From a virus, in IMG/VR virus record IMGVR_UViG_3300022752_000079, positions 1 to 57,878 of that record: DNA of 57,878 nucleotides. The stretch is one strand, 5' to 3'. The notes below the pieces were generated by a model that ran no database searches, had not been told where the DNA came from, and saw nothing but the letters and a program-made list of their open reading frames with translations. The translations under genes were made by a program, and so were the position numbers. Numbering within the stretch: the first letter of the stretch is position 1; each line of letters starts with the position of its first letter. Positions 48,794 through 56,917 of the stretch are shown in pieces.

Positions 48794-50711
48794 GCACTTT
48801 TTTCATCAACATGCTATTCAATTGATTTGAAATTGTAATTGCATTGAGGTCATTCATTATTACTGAGGAATTTTCACCGTACATTTTCCTGAACAAATTT
48901 AAGGTGCTATGCGATAAACCTTGACTAATCAAATAACTCATTACAGTTACACCGCAGCGTTTCATTTTATCAATATACTTTGTAGTGGAAATTACAGCCG
49001 CTTTATTGGAAGGTTCACCGTCAGATATATTGATAAAGTACACTTCATTTTTACTCAAATCACGCATCATCGGACTCATAATGGAAGGGAAACACAATCC
49101 TTCCGGAGTACCACCGCTTGGATCAAGTGAATTCAATACAGACAATCCAGTTGCAACATTTTGAGTTTTGGAGTCGTATATTAACACTGAAGTCGGCAAT
49201 TGCAAACTGTATCTAGCAGTAACGTGAACTCGATAAGATTTGAACTTACTGAAACATTGCATGATAGCAGCAGCCAAACACTTGGATTGGTCAATCTTAG
49301 GACCGTTCATTGAACCACTGAAATCGATGGAAATGAAAATGGACACCGGGTCAAAGGAAGTGATTGAAACTCGCTTAAATACCGATTCAACTCCCGTACC
49401 TAATGCAGCAGCCATTCGTCTGTCAAATTTACCGGTAAGCTGTCTGTTTGATACGTCCACTATCGTATCCTGACGCAATTTCATTCGATTAACAAGTTGA
49501 TTGCCTAAGTGAATTCCCTCTTTAATACTAGAACTCAAAGTAGCCTTCAGTACAAATTCGTCTGAGTTATGTTTTTTATTCAATCGACTGACGTATATAT
49601 CATTTCGACCGGCGTCCGAAGTAGGATCAATTATTGCAGACGATAACTCCGGCATAAATTCATTCTGAGTAATATCATAATCCATCAATGTATTGGCATC
49701 GGTATAATCATCGCGGCCGGCCGGCTCATTAGATCTTTCAACCTTACCATCAATGAAGTCTTTCAAACGTTTAATGGCCTTTTCCTCCTCGATGCGATCC
49801 TTACGTCGTTCCGCTTCTGTCTGTGGCTTAGAGGGTTTGCTTGAATTGGAACTACCATTACTTGAATCGCTTGAACTATCACTTGAATCGCTTGAACTAT
49901 CACTTGAATCGCTTGAACTATCGCTTGAATCGGTATTGTCATCACTGGAGTCTTCGCTTGAATCATTATCCGGAGAAGACTGTTTGGGTGATTTACCGGC
50001 ATTACTCTTCTCTTTACCAGCTTTCGTTTCCGGTACAATCTCAGTGGCAAGTATTTTAGCAATTTCAATTGATAGTTGAAACACCTGATTGGTATCAGTG
50101 AATCGAGTAATATTCGGCAAATCAATCATTTGATCAATCTTCGGCAGCAACTTCAATGCAGTCGGATCATACGCCGGGTTGATCATGTTGATCAAATGAA
50201 ACAAATAACTGTCAATAGACTCATCGCGAGTTGACTTCAATTTCCTCGTAATATAGTCATTGTTAAAGAATTGATTCTCCAAAGCCGTATAATACACTCG
50301 ATACCCAGGATTGTTCATTTTCATCAGTGAATCAATTCGACGATCTTCGAGTACGTTCAAAATAGTCTTCAATTGATCAGCCGAAATGCCCGTTACTGTA
50401 TGGTGAGCAATCTTGCGCAATGTCGTGAAGTCGGTATACTTGATATGCGATGCTTCATGCAATGCAATGCCCACAGTAACATCCAAGTTACCACCATGCA
50501 ATTTACCGTCAATCAATATCGACTTACCGTCAGTGCACGACATCGAGTTAATGGAATATTTGACCGGAATGTTTTCACCGGTAGCAATGTTCACGAAGTT
50601 TTTAATAGCCAACCCGTGTTTGATCAACGACTGAACGGCCGTCTCGCGTTCGCTCAATTCATGAGTCTCATCGGACCAGAATCTAGAGCCTGAATTAATA
50701 ATACTTATCAT
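48780..50711 (-). CDS. VWA-domain protein with N-terminal HExxH region, CobT-like
   Basis: A 643-residue protein. HEASH (85-89) lies in GIALHEASHIKYTDF. A Ser/Asp repeat linker spans about 238-300. The C-terminal von Willebrand A domain has the metal site FISIDFSGSMNG (near 460) and LDPSGGTPEGL. VWA proteins of this type work with MoxR-family AAA+ ATPases, and one is encoded just upstream (50903-52027). The ATG lies five bases from the promoter box, so the message is probably leaderless. Confidence 0.85.
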   Translation of the reverse strand: MISIINSGSRFWSDETHELSERETAVQSLIKHGLAIKNFVNIATGENIPVKYSINSMSCTDGKSILIDGKLHGGNLDVTVGIALHEASHIKYTDFTTLRKIAHHTVTGISADQLKTILNVLEDRRIDSLMKMNNPGYRVYYTALENQFFNNDYITRKLKSTRDESIDSYLFHLINMINPAYDPTALKLLPKIDQMIDLPNITRFTDTNQVFQLSIEIAKILATEIVPETKAGKEKSNAGKSPKQSSPDNDSSEDSSDDNTDSSDSSSDSSDSSSDSSDSSSDSSNGSSNSSKPSKPQTEAERRKDRIEEEKAIKRLKDFIDGKVERSNEPAGRDDYTDANTLMDYDITQNEFMPELSSAIIDPTSDAGRNDIYVSRLNKKHNSDEFVLKATLSSSIKEGIHLGNQLVNRMKLRQDTIVDVSNRQLTGKFDRRMAAALGTGVESVFKRVSITSFDPVSIFISIDFSGSMNGPKIDQSKCLAAAIMQCFSKFKSYRVHVTARYSLQLPTSVLIYDSKTQNVATGLSVLNSLDPSGGTPEGLCFPSIMSPMMRDLSKNEVYFINISDGEPSNKAAVISTTKYIDKMKRCGVTVMSYLISQGLSHSTLNLFRKMYGENSSVIMNDLNAITISNQLNSMLMKKVHAAR

Positions 50712-50716
50712 ATACT

Positions 50717-50747
50717 TAAAGATAGGTAATTATCTCGTAAAAAACAA
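50717..50747 (-). promoter_or_regulatory. Early promoter for the VWA gene
   Basis: TTG, 20 bases, TATCTTTA. Only five bases separate the box from the ATG at 50711. Confidence 0.78.
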
Positions 50748-50769
50748 GTGTTTTTGAAATTCTTTCGCA

Positions 50770-50813
50770 TTGATTATCAATAAGTTATAATCGATTGATT
50801 ATCAAGTAGTTAT
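50770..50813. promoter_or_regulatory. Two operator-like repeats
   Basis: TTGATTATCAATAAGTTAT at 50770-50788 and a variant TTGATTATCAAGTAGTTAT at 50795-50813, starting 22 bases above the -33 element. Confidence 0.68.
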
Positions 50814-50818
50814 GCGAA

Positions 50819-50856
50819 GCTGCCGGCCCGGAGGGCCTGATGTAAGGGCCGCCAGC
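50819..50856 (-). terminator. GC-rich hairpin ending the MoxR gene transcript
   Basis: On the minus strand GCTGGCGGCCC pairs with GGGCCGGCAGC with one mismatch. There is no long T run, so termination may be factor-assisted. A related hairpin lies at 55437-55510. Confidence 0.55.
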
Positions 50857-50902
50857 ACACATATAGCGACCGGCGACCCATAACCAACCAACCAAATCTT
50901 TA

Positions 50903-52027
50903 TTAGAACGGAGCATTTACTGCTGCCGGGGTAACTTCCACTTCAGGAGTCTTAATCACATCCTGATGTTTTTGAACCAACTGCTTGATAAAGGTTCTTT
51001 CGGAATTGACACCACCACTCGGATCATACATTGGGAAGAAAGCAACCTCAGCAATTTCAGTCAAACTGAACCCGTCAATTGCGAGCCCGGCAGCTTCAAC
51101 CGTCATTCGAGTTGAGATAGCCGTCTGAATTTTCGGGTTGGAATTGGTCAACTCTTTTCTGGTAGAGTTGGCAATATCGGCAATCGCATCAGCAATTGAC
51201 TGATTGAGCCCGGGAGTAACCGACATCAAATATTTAGATTCCTGTGAAGCAGTCATGTATTCCATTTCCACTTCAACGAATCGATCTCGCAACGCTCTAT
51301 CCAAAGTTCTGGTAGCTACATATTCAGTACCAATGTTAGCCGTAGCAATAATACATACCCCTTTAGCGACCGGTACAGTGGGTGAATCCGGATGTTCATC
51401 CAATCGCAGATATCGTTGAGTTTCATCGAGAACCGGCATAAGAATATTGGAACCGTCATCATTGATTCGAGTAAGCTCATCCAACAAAATAACGGCATTC
51501 TCAGTTTGAATTGCACTCACAAACATGGACTGCGAAAAATAGGTCCCGGAGTCCTTTTTAAAGTGAGTGGTACCAATCAATGTGGACCTGGGATCCTGAG
51601 TAGCACCCATATTGAAGTAGTAAAACGGACGGTTAAGCATTGAAGCTACAATCTTCGCAACCTTTGTTTTACCAGTTCCGGTGGGACCGGTCATCATGAT
51701 ATTTTTACCGCGAGCTACTGCACGAACCAAATAACGCCACTTGAGATCGGAAATTACAAATTCCTTCGGTCTCTTAGTGGATCTGATCAACGATTGAACT
51801 TCAGACATTTCGACCGGAGCCTGCTTGGTGGCTGCCAAATTGATTGATTCAGTAGCAGTAGCTTGACCGGACTGCGATTGACTGTCGAAATCCCATGTAA
51901 TAACAGAATTTCGATTTTGCTGTCGAACAGGCTGCGGGATCAATTTGGTTACATCCTTGCCAGTTTCACTGCAATAAGCTTTGATAAAGCGACCTTCTTG
52001 AACGATTCTTACTTGTTTCTGTGACAT
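50903..52027 (-). CDS. MoxR-family AAA+ ATPase
   Basis: A 374-residue protein. Walker A is MMTGPTGTGKTK (112-122), Walker B VILLDELTR (near 178), sensor 1 VCIIATANIG and an arginine finger region LDRALRDRF. The MoxR/CobS type remodels or activates protein complexes together with VWA proteins. The partner VWA gene is next downstream but has its own promoter. The N-terminal 80 residues are a Gln/Ser-rich linker. Confidence 0.88.
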   Translation of the reverse strand: MSQKQVRIVQEGRFIKAYCSETGKDVTKLIPQPVRQQNRNSVITWDFDSQSQSGQATATESINLAATKQAPVEMSEVQSLIRSTKRPKEFVISDLKWRYLVRAVARGKNIMMTGPTGTGKTKVAKIVASMLNRPFYYFNMGATQDPRSTLIGTTHFKKDSGTYFSQSMFVSAIQTENAVILLDELTRINDDGSNILMPVLDETQRYLRLDEHPDSPTVPVAKGVCIIATANIGTEYVATRTLDRALRDRFVEVEMEYMTASQESKYLMSVTPGLNQSIADAIADIANSTRKELTNSNPKIQTAISTRMTVEAAGLAIDGFSLTEIAEVAFFPMYDPSGGVNSERTFIKQLVQKHQDVIKTPEVEVTPAAVNAPF

Positions 52028-52056
52028 AGTGGTTGGGTTTACTTGGTTTTGGTTAA

Positions 52057-52320
52057 TTACTTGGTCAAACGATACTGATAATGCGATCCTTTGTTAACGA
52101 CATTCAGGAAAAGAGCATTTCTTTCAGTGGAAATGAACATCTTCTCAACTTTAAGTCGATTAGCCGATAGCTCCGCCTCGATACTCGACACGAGATTATT
52201 GGTATTGCCGGCTTGAACGTTGCCTCGTTCCCGGGCAATTGCATTCTCGATAATGAAATCTGCCTTTTTGGCCAGGTTTTTTGAGCTATCTGTGAAGCTC
52301 GGGGTCGGGTTGGTTGCCAT
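52057..52320 (-). CDS. Small unknown protein, 87 residues
   Basis: MATNPTPSFTDSSKNLAKKA, then IENAIARERGNVQAGNTNNL and a beta end (VEKMFISTERNALFLNVVNK). First gene of the MoxR transcript, with a 22-base leader. Function unknown. Confidence 0.62.
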   Translation of the reverse strand: MATNPTPSFTDSSKNLAKKADFIIENAIARERGNVQAGNTNNLVSSIEAELSANRLKVEKMFISTERNALFLNVVNKGSHYQYRLTK

Positions 52321-52339
52321 ATATCTAACTATTTATACT

Positions 52340-52370
52340 TAAAGATAGGAAGAAAGGTTGAATAAAACAA
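52340..52370 (-). promoter_or_regulatory. Early promoter
   Basis: TTG, 20 bases, TATCTTTA. It serves the 87-residue gene and the MoxR ATPase gene. Confidence 0.78.
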
Positions 52371-52393
52371 GACCTGAATGAAATTTTTTCGCA

Positions 52394-52437
52394 TTGATTA
52401 TCAATAAGTTATAATCGATTGATTATCAATAAGTTAT
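52394..52437. promoter_or_regulatory. Two operator-like repeats
   Basis: Two exact copies of TTGATTATCAATAAGTTAT at 52394-52412 and 52419-52437, the first 23 bases above the -33 element. Confidence 0.7.
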
Positions 52438-52454
52438 GCAAAATGAGCTAATTC

Positions 52455-52550
52455 TTAATGCACAATGTATATGATACCCATTATAAAGATAAAGAATGCA
52501 GCCATTACTAAACAGCCGAAGAGTTCCTGTACAAATTCTTTGTCGGTCAT
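52455..52550 (-). CDS. Membrane micropeptide, 31 residues
   Basis: A frame from ATG 52550 to TAA 52455: MTDKEFVQELFGCLVMAAFF then IFIMGIIYIVH. One membrane helix after a short charged start. It follows the 325-residue gene by 20 bases in the same transcript. Confidence 0.5.
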   Translation of the reverse strand: MTDKEFVQELFGCLVMAAFFIFIMGIIYIVH

Positions 52551-52570
52551 ATGATTGGTTTTAAGAGTTT

Positions 52571-53548
52571 TTATTGTTCAGTTTCTGATTCAAGTCGATA
52601 TACTACATGTAGTATGAATTTCGTATCATCCACAGACTTGAGTACCTGCGTCGCAGTAACTGCGACCCAAACGAGGTGCTCAAAGGCAACTCTACCGTGA
52701 GTCAAAGGGTTATGTATAATGTACACTTGCATATCCTTAGGCTTGCCGGAAACTGAATAAGTGAAAGTTCGACTTGGAGCATGATATGATAATGCAGGAT
52801 CCTGCATCAAAATCTCAGTAACCATAGCTTCCGGGATCCGCTTAGCATTTACTGTAGCCGGTGTATCAGGCTTTGCTTCACTTAAATCAGACTTGCCATC
52901 AAATAAAGACTTCACGTGTTTAATGATATCATGTCCATTTTTAGTGTATCGACCGAACAGTCGAACGTCATTAAGCTCCCATTCAATTTCACCTAACTGC
53001 TGGAACTTGTTAGCCAATTCCAATTTGAACCTGCTTACGTCATTCTTATCTTTCACGTACGGAATACCAGTTCTACTAGCACAAACCGGTCCAACTCCAG
53101 TAGCAATTGACCTCCAATCAGTTAATGATGATCCGCAGCAAATACACATTGACAGGTTGTCAACTCTAGGCACCAGCTTCACTGTAATTCGATTGCTATT
53201 ACTGCTTTTTTTAACTTGAATTATATTGTACGTGAATATGAGCAGCTGCTTTGTGATGCTGGCGTTTTGATATTTTGCAATAAGTACTTTAGCAGTCTTT
53301 CGATTGCAATCCAACGGAATATTGCAGTTCCATACCTTTACCGAATCAGTACTTGCCGGAGTGGTATCACCGGACTTACGAATTCTGTTGGAATTTCTGA
53401 CAAACTTGGCTACTGCTGTCCACTGTCGAGGCGTCAGTCTATTGAATTTCTGATAATATTGCAGTACACTATTGAGATACTCGTGCGAGCCTGCATTCTG
53501 TTTCAACCAATCTATTAAGCCGGATTCAGTGGATATTGCCTGATTCAT
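52571..53548 (-). CDS. Unknown protein with DUF6011-like zinc motif
   Basis: A 325-residue protein. CICCGSSLTDWRSIATGVGP then VCASRTG in the middle fits a short zinc-binding motif seen in DUF6011-type proteins. The N-terminal LTPRQWTAVAKFVRN resembles proteins that handle single-stranded DNA, but no function is established. Its start lies 16 bases below the early promoter box. Confidence 0.7.
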   Translation of the reverse strand: MNQAISTESGLIDWLKQNAGSHEYLNSVLQYYQKFNRLTPRQWTAVAKFVRNSNRIRKSGDTTPASTDSVKVWNCNIPLDCNRKTAKVLIAKYQNASITKQLLIFTYNIIQVKKSSNSNRITVKLVPRVDNLSMCICCGSSLTDWRSIATGVGPVCASRTGIPYVKDKNDVSRFKLELANKFQQLGEIEWELNDVRLFGRYTKNGHDIIKHVKSLFDGKSDLSEAKPDTPATVNAKRIPEAMVTEILMQDPALSYHAPSRTFTYSVSGKPKDMQVYIIHNPLTHGRVAFEHLVWVAVTATQVLKSVDDTKFILHVVYRLESETEQ

Positions 53549-53564
53549 ATTATTAACTTATACT

Positions 53565-53595
53565 TAAAGATAGGAAGAAAGATTCAAACGAACAA
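53565..53595 (-). promoter_or_regulatory. Early promoter
   Basis: TTG, 20 bases, TATCTTTA. Confidence 0.78.
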
Positions 53596-53618
53596 GAACT
53601 TATGAAAATTCTTTCGAA

Positions 53619-53637
53619 TTGATTATCAAGCAGTTAT
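53619..53637. promoter_or_regulatory. Operator-like repeat
   Basis: Variant TTGATTATCAAGCAGTTAT, 23 bases above the -33 element. It overlaps the 3' end of the SWIM-type gene. Confidence 0.65.
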
Positions 53638-53952
53638 AGAGCGTACGTGTTTGCAGTCTCTTCTGAACCCAAAACCTGTGCAATTACAGGACTTTATACC
53701 ATTTACTACAGTAACCGTATACATTTTTGACCCGTCACTCGATTTGACTGAATGAATCGCATCTTTGATATTGCTCTTAGGACGGCTAGGTTTTACCCAT
53801 TTTGCTCGAATTTCTTCTAGAGTTATATTGGGTTTAGCAGTATACCATTTGCCCCCTACGACCGCCCAACGCTGTCCTTTTGCATTTTCGTAATAGGTAG
53901 GCGGGTACACGTCAACTACCTGATCAATTTGATCCCATTCAAACTCACTCAT
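53626..53952 (-). CDS. SWIM-type zinc-finger protein
   Basis: A 108-residue protein. The C-terminus NGIKSCNCTGFGFRRDCKHV matches the SWIM pattern CxCx(n)CxH. The N-terminal part has RWAVVGGKWYTAKP. SWIM proteins bind DNA or proteins. It is coupled to the 71-residue gene upstream. Confidence 0.72.
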   Translation of the reverse strand: MSEFEWDQIDQVVDVYPPTYYENAKGQRWAVVGGKWYTAKPNITLEEIRAKWVKPSRPKSNIKDAIHSVKSSDGSKMYTVTVVNGIKSCNCTGFGFRRDCKHVRSITA

Positions 53953-54164
53953 TCAATAACAATTTCAAGGTCCTCACTGGCAACAATTACTGCGAGTTCC
54001 TCGCGATCTCTAAGCAATTTCATTTTCCTGTTCATTGCAAATTCCGGGGAGATGAACTTACCATACGAAGCCTGTTTCTCGCGAAGCTCATACAGAGTTT
54101 TACCGTTAACTGTAACCGGGATAATGGAAAATGAATCTTTCACTTTGGTTTTGATAGGCTTCAT
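53949..54164 (-). CDS. Small unknown protein, 71 residues
   Basis: Start at ATG 54164, coupled (ATGA) to the micropeptide gene; an upstream in-frame start would read through that gene. MKPIKTKVKDSFSIIPVTVN, then REKQASYGKFISPEFAMNRK. Basic. Function unknown. Confidence 0.6.
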   Translation of the reverse strand: MKPIKTKVKDSFSIIPVTVNGKTLYELREKQASYGKFISPEFAMNRKMKLLRDREELAVIVASEDLEIVIE

Positions 54165-54259
54165 TGTAAAATGTATATTAAAATTGAAATAAAAACGATT
54201 GAGGTGATCAGTACCACACAATGCATCAGGATCGTATGCAACACATCTCTTTTAGTCAT
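54161..54259 (-). CDS. Membrane micropeptide, 32 residues
   Basis: A frame from ATG 54259 to TGA 54161: MTKRDVLHTILMHCVVLITS then IVFISILIYILQ. It overlaps both neighbours (8 and 4 bases), which supports translation. Unknown role. Confidence 0.55.
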   Translation of the reverse strand: MTKRDVLHTILMHCVVLITSIVFISILIYILQ

Positions 54260-54428
54260 TACCTAACAACTTAAGAAATTGATCACACTCTTCAGGAGTC
54301 ATAGCATCAACCAGCTCCATGAGTTCTAGCATATCAGTTATATTGCAATGACCATGCATTTCAATCTGCTTGTTACATTCATTCTGCAACTCAGCCGCTC
54401 TACGAGCTCTTTTGCTTATCTTGTCCAT
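54252..54428 (-). CDS. Small acidic protein, 58 residues
   Basis: Start at ATG 54428, one base after the previous stop. MDKISKRARRAAELQNECNK, then ITDMLELMELVDAMTPEECD. Helical. Function unknown. Confidence 0.58.
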   Translation of the reverse strand: MDKISKRARRAAELQNECNKQIEMHGHCNITDMLELMELVDAMTPEECDQFLKLLGND

Positions 54429-54429
54429 G

Positions 54430-54609
54430 TTATTTGGATTTATTGACTTCTTGCCGGCCAGACTCGAGAGATTCAATTGCAGTCTTGATAGTGCCCTCCA
54501 AATAACCTACAATAAAAGCACGGTCTTTGCCTTCAGCCCAATACGCATTTGCGAAATCTAAGTGTTTTTTGAGCATACTAATTATATACTCGCGTTCAAA
54601 ATCATTCAT
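54430..54609 (-). CDS. Small helical protein, 59 residues
   Basis: Start at ATG 54609 (MNDFEREYIISMLKKHLDFA, then YWAEGKDRAFIVGYLEGTIK). It continues the operon begun by the 224-residue gene. A TTG 42 bases upstream is less likely. Function unknown. Confidence 0.6.
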   Translation of the reverse strand: MNDFEREYIISMLKKHLDFANAYWAEGKDRAFIVGYLEGTIKTAIESLESGRQEVNKSK

Positions 54610-54659
54610 ATTGATTTGGTTTGGTTTTAAAATTTTATAAAAATTCAACAATTACCCGA

Positions 54660-55334
54660 TTAAAACTTTTGAACTGAAAACCAGCTTGAGTCATTTGCAA
54701 AAGGTTCTTTTTTGCAACTTCTGATCTTAACACCCTTAAGCAATGTTACGTCGATGAATTCAGATGCCTTTTCAGCAGATACTTGTTTTGGGAAAGACAC
54801 TAAAGGCACTTCTACATTGAACTGACTTGTGATTGAATCAATTTGCTTTTGAAACTCTTCAATAGTCGCTCTTCTATAATTGCTCTTTTTACTATCATAA
54901 ATGTTAGTATTTGGATAATAAAAAGGAACATATACTACCTTATATTCATCAAGCGAATTCAAGCAAGCGATCAACTTTTGATTTGACCCGCCGGATTTTA
55001 TCAATTCGCGAATAGCATCGCGATCTACCACAAAATCAGTTACAGTGACCATTGCATCCGATGCTTCCGGCTTAGGAGCATCTTCGGCAGTTTTTCCGGC
55101 TGTATTTAGAACTTTTCCAACATCAAATTTTGCATTGCGAGACTTTGCATTAAAGTCATTCAGATGATTTTTAATGATCCAAGTCGGGATGCCGGAATTT
55201 TTGCTCAATACACTTTTAGGAATCCACATCTTTAAGGTTTTCGTCGCATACGCATAAGGGATATGCACGAACGAAGCCTTTTCTGTTTCTTTTTCAATCG
55301 AAAAATTGACTATGATATCTAACTGCTTATCCAT
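54660..55334 (-). CDS. Unknown protein, 224 residues
   Basis: Start at ATG 55334 (MDKQLDIIVNFSIEKETEKA), chosen because an early promoter box ends five bases before it; the message would be leaderless. WIPKSVLSKNSGIPTWIIKN and a C-terminal repeat of FPKQVSAEKASEFIDVTLLK have no recognised family. It heads a five-gene coupled operon. Confidence 0.68.
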   Translation of the reverse strand: MDKQLDIIVNFSIEKETEKASFVHIPYAYATKTLKMWIPKSVLSKNSGIPTWIIKNHLNDFNAKSRNAKFDVGKVLNTAGKTAEDAPKPEASDAMVTVTDFVVDRDAIRELIKSGGSNQKLIACLNSLDEYKVVYVPFYYPNTNIYDSKKSNYRRATIEEFQKQIDSITSQFNVEVPLVSFPKQVSAEKASEFIDVTLLKGVKIRSCKKEPFANDSSWFSVQKF

Positions 55335-55339
55335 ATACT

Positions 55340-55370
55340 TAAAGATAGGAAGAATGATTGAAAAAAACAA
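55340..55370 (-). promoter_or_regulatory. Early promoter
   Basis: TTG, 20 bases, TATCTTTA, five bases before ATG 55334. Confidence 0.78.
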
Positions 55371-55417
55371 GCAGTTTGATAACTTTTTTTCAAAAAAACG
55401 TGTAAAAACTTAACTAA

Positions 55418-55436
55418 TTGATTATCAATAAGTTAT
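55418..55436. promoter_or_regulatory. Operator-like repeat
   Basis: TTGATTATCAATAAGTTAT, 47 bases above the -33 element, next to a GC-rich hairpin. Confidence 0.68.
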
Positions 55437-55510
55437 GCGAGGCTGCCGGCCCGGCCGGCCCGGAGGGCCTGATGTGCAAGTTAATGTAGAAAAGGGCCGA
55501 GTTGCCTCGC
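55437..55510 (-). terminator. GC-rich hairpin between transcripts
   Basis: Outer stem GCGAGGC/GCCTCGC and inner GGCCC/GGGCC. It shares GCTGCCGGCCCGG and AGGGCCTGATGT with the 50819 hairpin, with one GGCC-rich unit duplicated. It probably ends the transcript of the 76-residue gene. Confidence 0.5.
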
Positions 55511-55539
55511 GCCCTGTACTCGATTAAATCGAGCCGTAA

Positions 55540-55770
55540 TTACCAAACTTTAGCTCGAATTGGCTCAAAAGTATTCATTCGAATCTTAGGATCATACCCG
55601 GCTCGTTCCACTGCCTGACGATGCGACAGTTTGAGTTTTGCCAATTCGAACTTTTCGAGTTCACTTTTCTTCCAACGTTCTGCTGACGGTCTCGGGTTTA
55701 GAACCTGAGCGTTAATTTCTTTTTGAATCTCCCGACGGAGTTGATCGTAATTACCAGATTTAATTTTCAT
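55540..55770 (-). CDS. Small basic helical protein, 76 residues
   Basis: MKIKSGNYDQLRREIQKEIN, then RWKKSELEKFELAKLKLSHR. Highly charged and helical, possibly nucleic-acid binding. It overlaps the 82-residue gene by four bases. Confidence 0.6.
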   Translation of the reverse strand: MKIKSGNYDQLRREIQKEINAQVLNPRPSAERWKKSELEKFELAKLKLSHRQAVERAGYDPKIRMNTFEPIRAKVW

Positions 55771-56015
55771 ACAAACTTGATTTCGTTTTCGAGAGTTACA
55801 GTGCCTTGATACAATTTAAATGGATTTTCCGGATTAAATAAATGGAACTTATCAGAATAATACACGCATCCAGTTAAATTGACTACTTTATACCTATCTT
55901 TAAAAACTGACGGACCCAATACCAATACTATGCAGGAATCATCAGTCATAAGCACCGGGTAGTTCATCATTTCCGGTATTGAATTTACATTATTAGATTT
56001 GGTTACTTTTATCAT
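55767..56015 (-). CDS. Small unknown beta-rich protein, 82 residues
   Basis: MIKVTKSNNVNSIPEMMNYP, then DSCIVLVLGPSVFKDRYKVV. Coupled (ATGA) to the 76-residue gene. No recognised family. Confidence 0.6.
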   Translation of the reverse strand: MIKVTKSNNVNSIPEMMNYPVLMTDDSCIVLVLGPSVFKDRYKVVNLTGCVYYSDKFHLFNPENPFKLYQGTVTLENEIKFV

Positions 56016-56088
56016 TGATTTGATTTGAGATATTGAAAAAAGGGAAGCCGGCCGGCAAGCCGACTTCTAAATATAATACCCGTACTGA

Positions 56089-56439
56089 CTACGCAGTGAC
56101 AACGGCGGGTTCGGTACCTGCTTCAATTGTGGCACCGGTATCTGGATCAACAATATTCATTTGCTCAAGCATCCATTCTGCAAACTCGCGATACACTCGA
56201 CGAGTCAAGATAACTTCACCTGACTTTGAAAGGAACTCGCAGGTCAATCGACGGCCGGTCTTATTCTCAGCCGTTATTCGAAATCCGGTCGTATCATTAA
56301 CGGCCCATTTGTTTTTCTCAGTAGGCCTAGTATATAGAGTCATCGGTGTCTCAACACCAAACTGCATACCTACTTTCAAATCATACCCCTCGAATTTACC
56401 GAATCGAGTCATTCGTCGTGTTACTGGTTTACTTGCCAT
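56089..56439 (-). CDS. Unknown beta-rich protein, 116 residues
   Basis: MASKPVTRRMTRFGKFEGYD, then VNDTTGFRITAENKTGRRLT and ILTRRVYREFAEWMLEQMNI. It lies 21 bases below the early promoter at 56461. Function unknown. Confidence 0.62.
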   Translation of the reverse strand: MASKPVTRRMTRFGKFEGYDLKVGMQFGVETPMTLYTRPTEKNKWAVNDTTGFRITAENKTGRRLTCEFLSKSGEVILTRRVYREFAEWMLEQMNIVDPDTGATIEAGTEPAVVTA

Positions 56440-56460
56440 TTGTCAATTTTTATTTATAAT

Positions 56461-56491
56461 TAAAGATAAGAAAAATACTTGAAAGAAACAA
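56461..56491 (-). promoter_or_regulatory. Early promoter
   Basis: TTG, 20 bases, TATCTTTA. No operator copy is seen above it. Confidence 0.75.
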
Positions 56492-56493
56492 GA

Positions 56494-56802
56494 TTATTTG
56501 CAGGAAAATTTCAATGCAGTATCACCCCATGACATCGACTCCAGGTTCACTGAATAGGTCTTCCTACCAACTTTAATTGCCGGATTTTTTGCAACATACG
56601 ACTTCATCGATTTCAACTGAGATTCAGTGAAAGATTCGAGCCAAAACTTGCTTCGTGCACCGTAAGTTCTTTGCTCTGTATATACAGTCGCATAATACGG
56701 CTTCTGATTAACGGTTGCCGATTTCAACATTGCATTGCGGTACTCCGCGATAACCGGTACGAGCTTCGTATACTCGGTCTTTGTAATTGGGTTGGTTTTC
56801 AT
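56494..56802 (-). CDS. Unknown protein, 102 residues
   Basis: MKTNPITKTEYTKLVPVIAE, then TVYTEQRTYGARSKFWLESF and YSVNLESMSWGDTALKFSCK. Basic, mixed fold. 26-base leader after the early promoter. Function unknown. Confidence 0.62.
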   Translation of the reverse strand: MKTNPITKTEYTKLVPVIAEYRNAMLKSATVNQKPYYATVYTEQRTYGARSKFWLESFTESQLKSMKSYVAKNPAIKVGRKTYSVNLESMSWGDTALKFSCK

Positions 56803-56828
56803 AAATGCTTTTTAATTAACCTTATACT

Positions 56829-56859
56829 TAAAGATAGATAAAATACTTGAAATAAACAA
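56829..56859 (-). promoter_or_regulatory. Early promoter
   Basis: TTG, 20 bases, TATCTTTA. Confidence 0.78.
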
Positions 56860-56896
56860 GCAGTTTGATAACTTTTTTTACAAAAAACTTAATTCA

Positions 56897-56915
56897 TTGA
56901 TTATCAATAAGTTAT
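56897..56915. promoter_or_regulatory. Operator-like repeat
   Basis: TTGATTATCAATAAGTTAT, 37 bases above the -33 element, two bases from tRNA-like gene 4. Confidence 0.68.
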
Positions 56916-56917
56916 AG

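Noticed and set aside
49860-49960. Tandem 18-base DNA repeat resembling a CRISPR or satellite
   Set aside because: It encodes the Ser/Asp linker of the VWA protein in frame; there are no spacers.
49753-50125. Overlapping open frames on both strands in the Ser/Asp repeat region
   Set aside because: Low-complexity shadows of the VWA gene linker.
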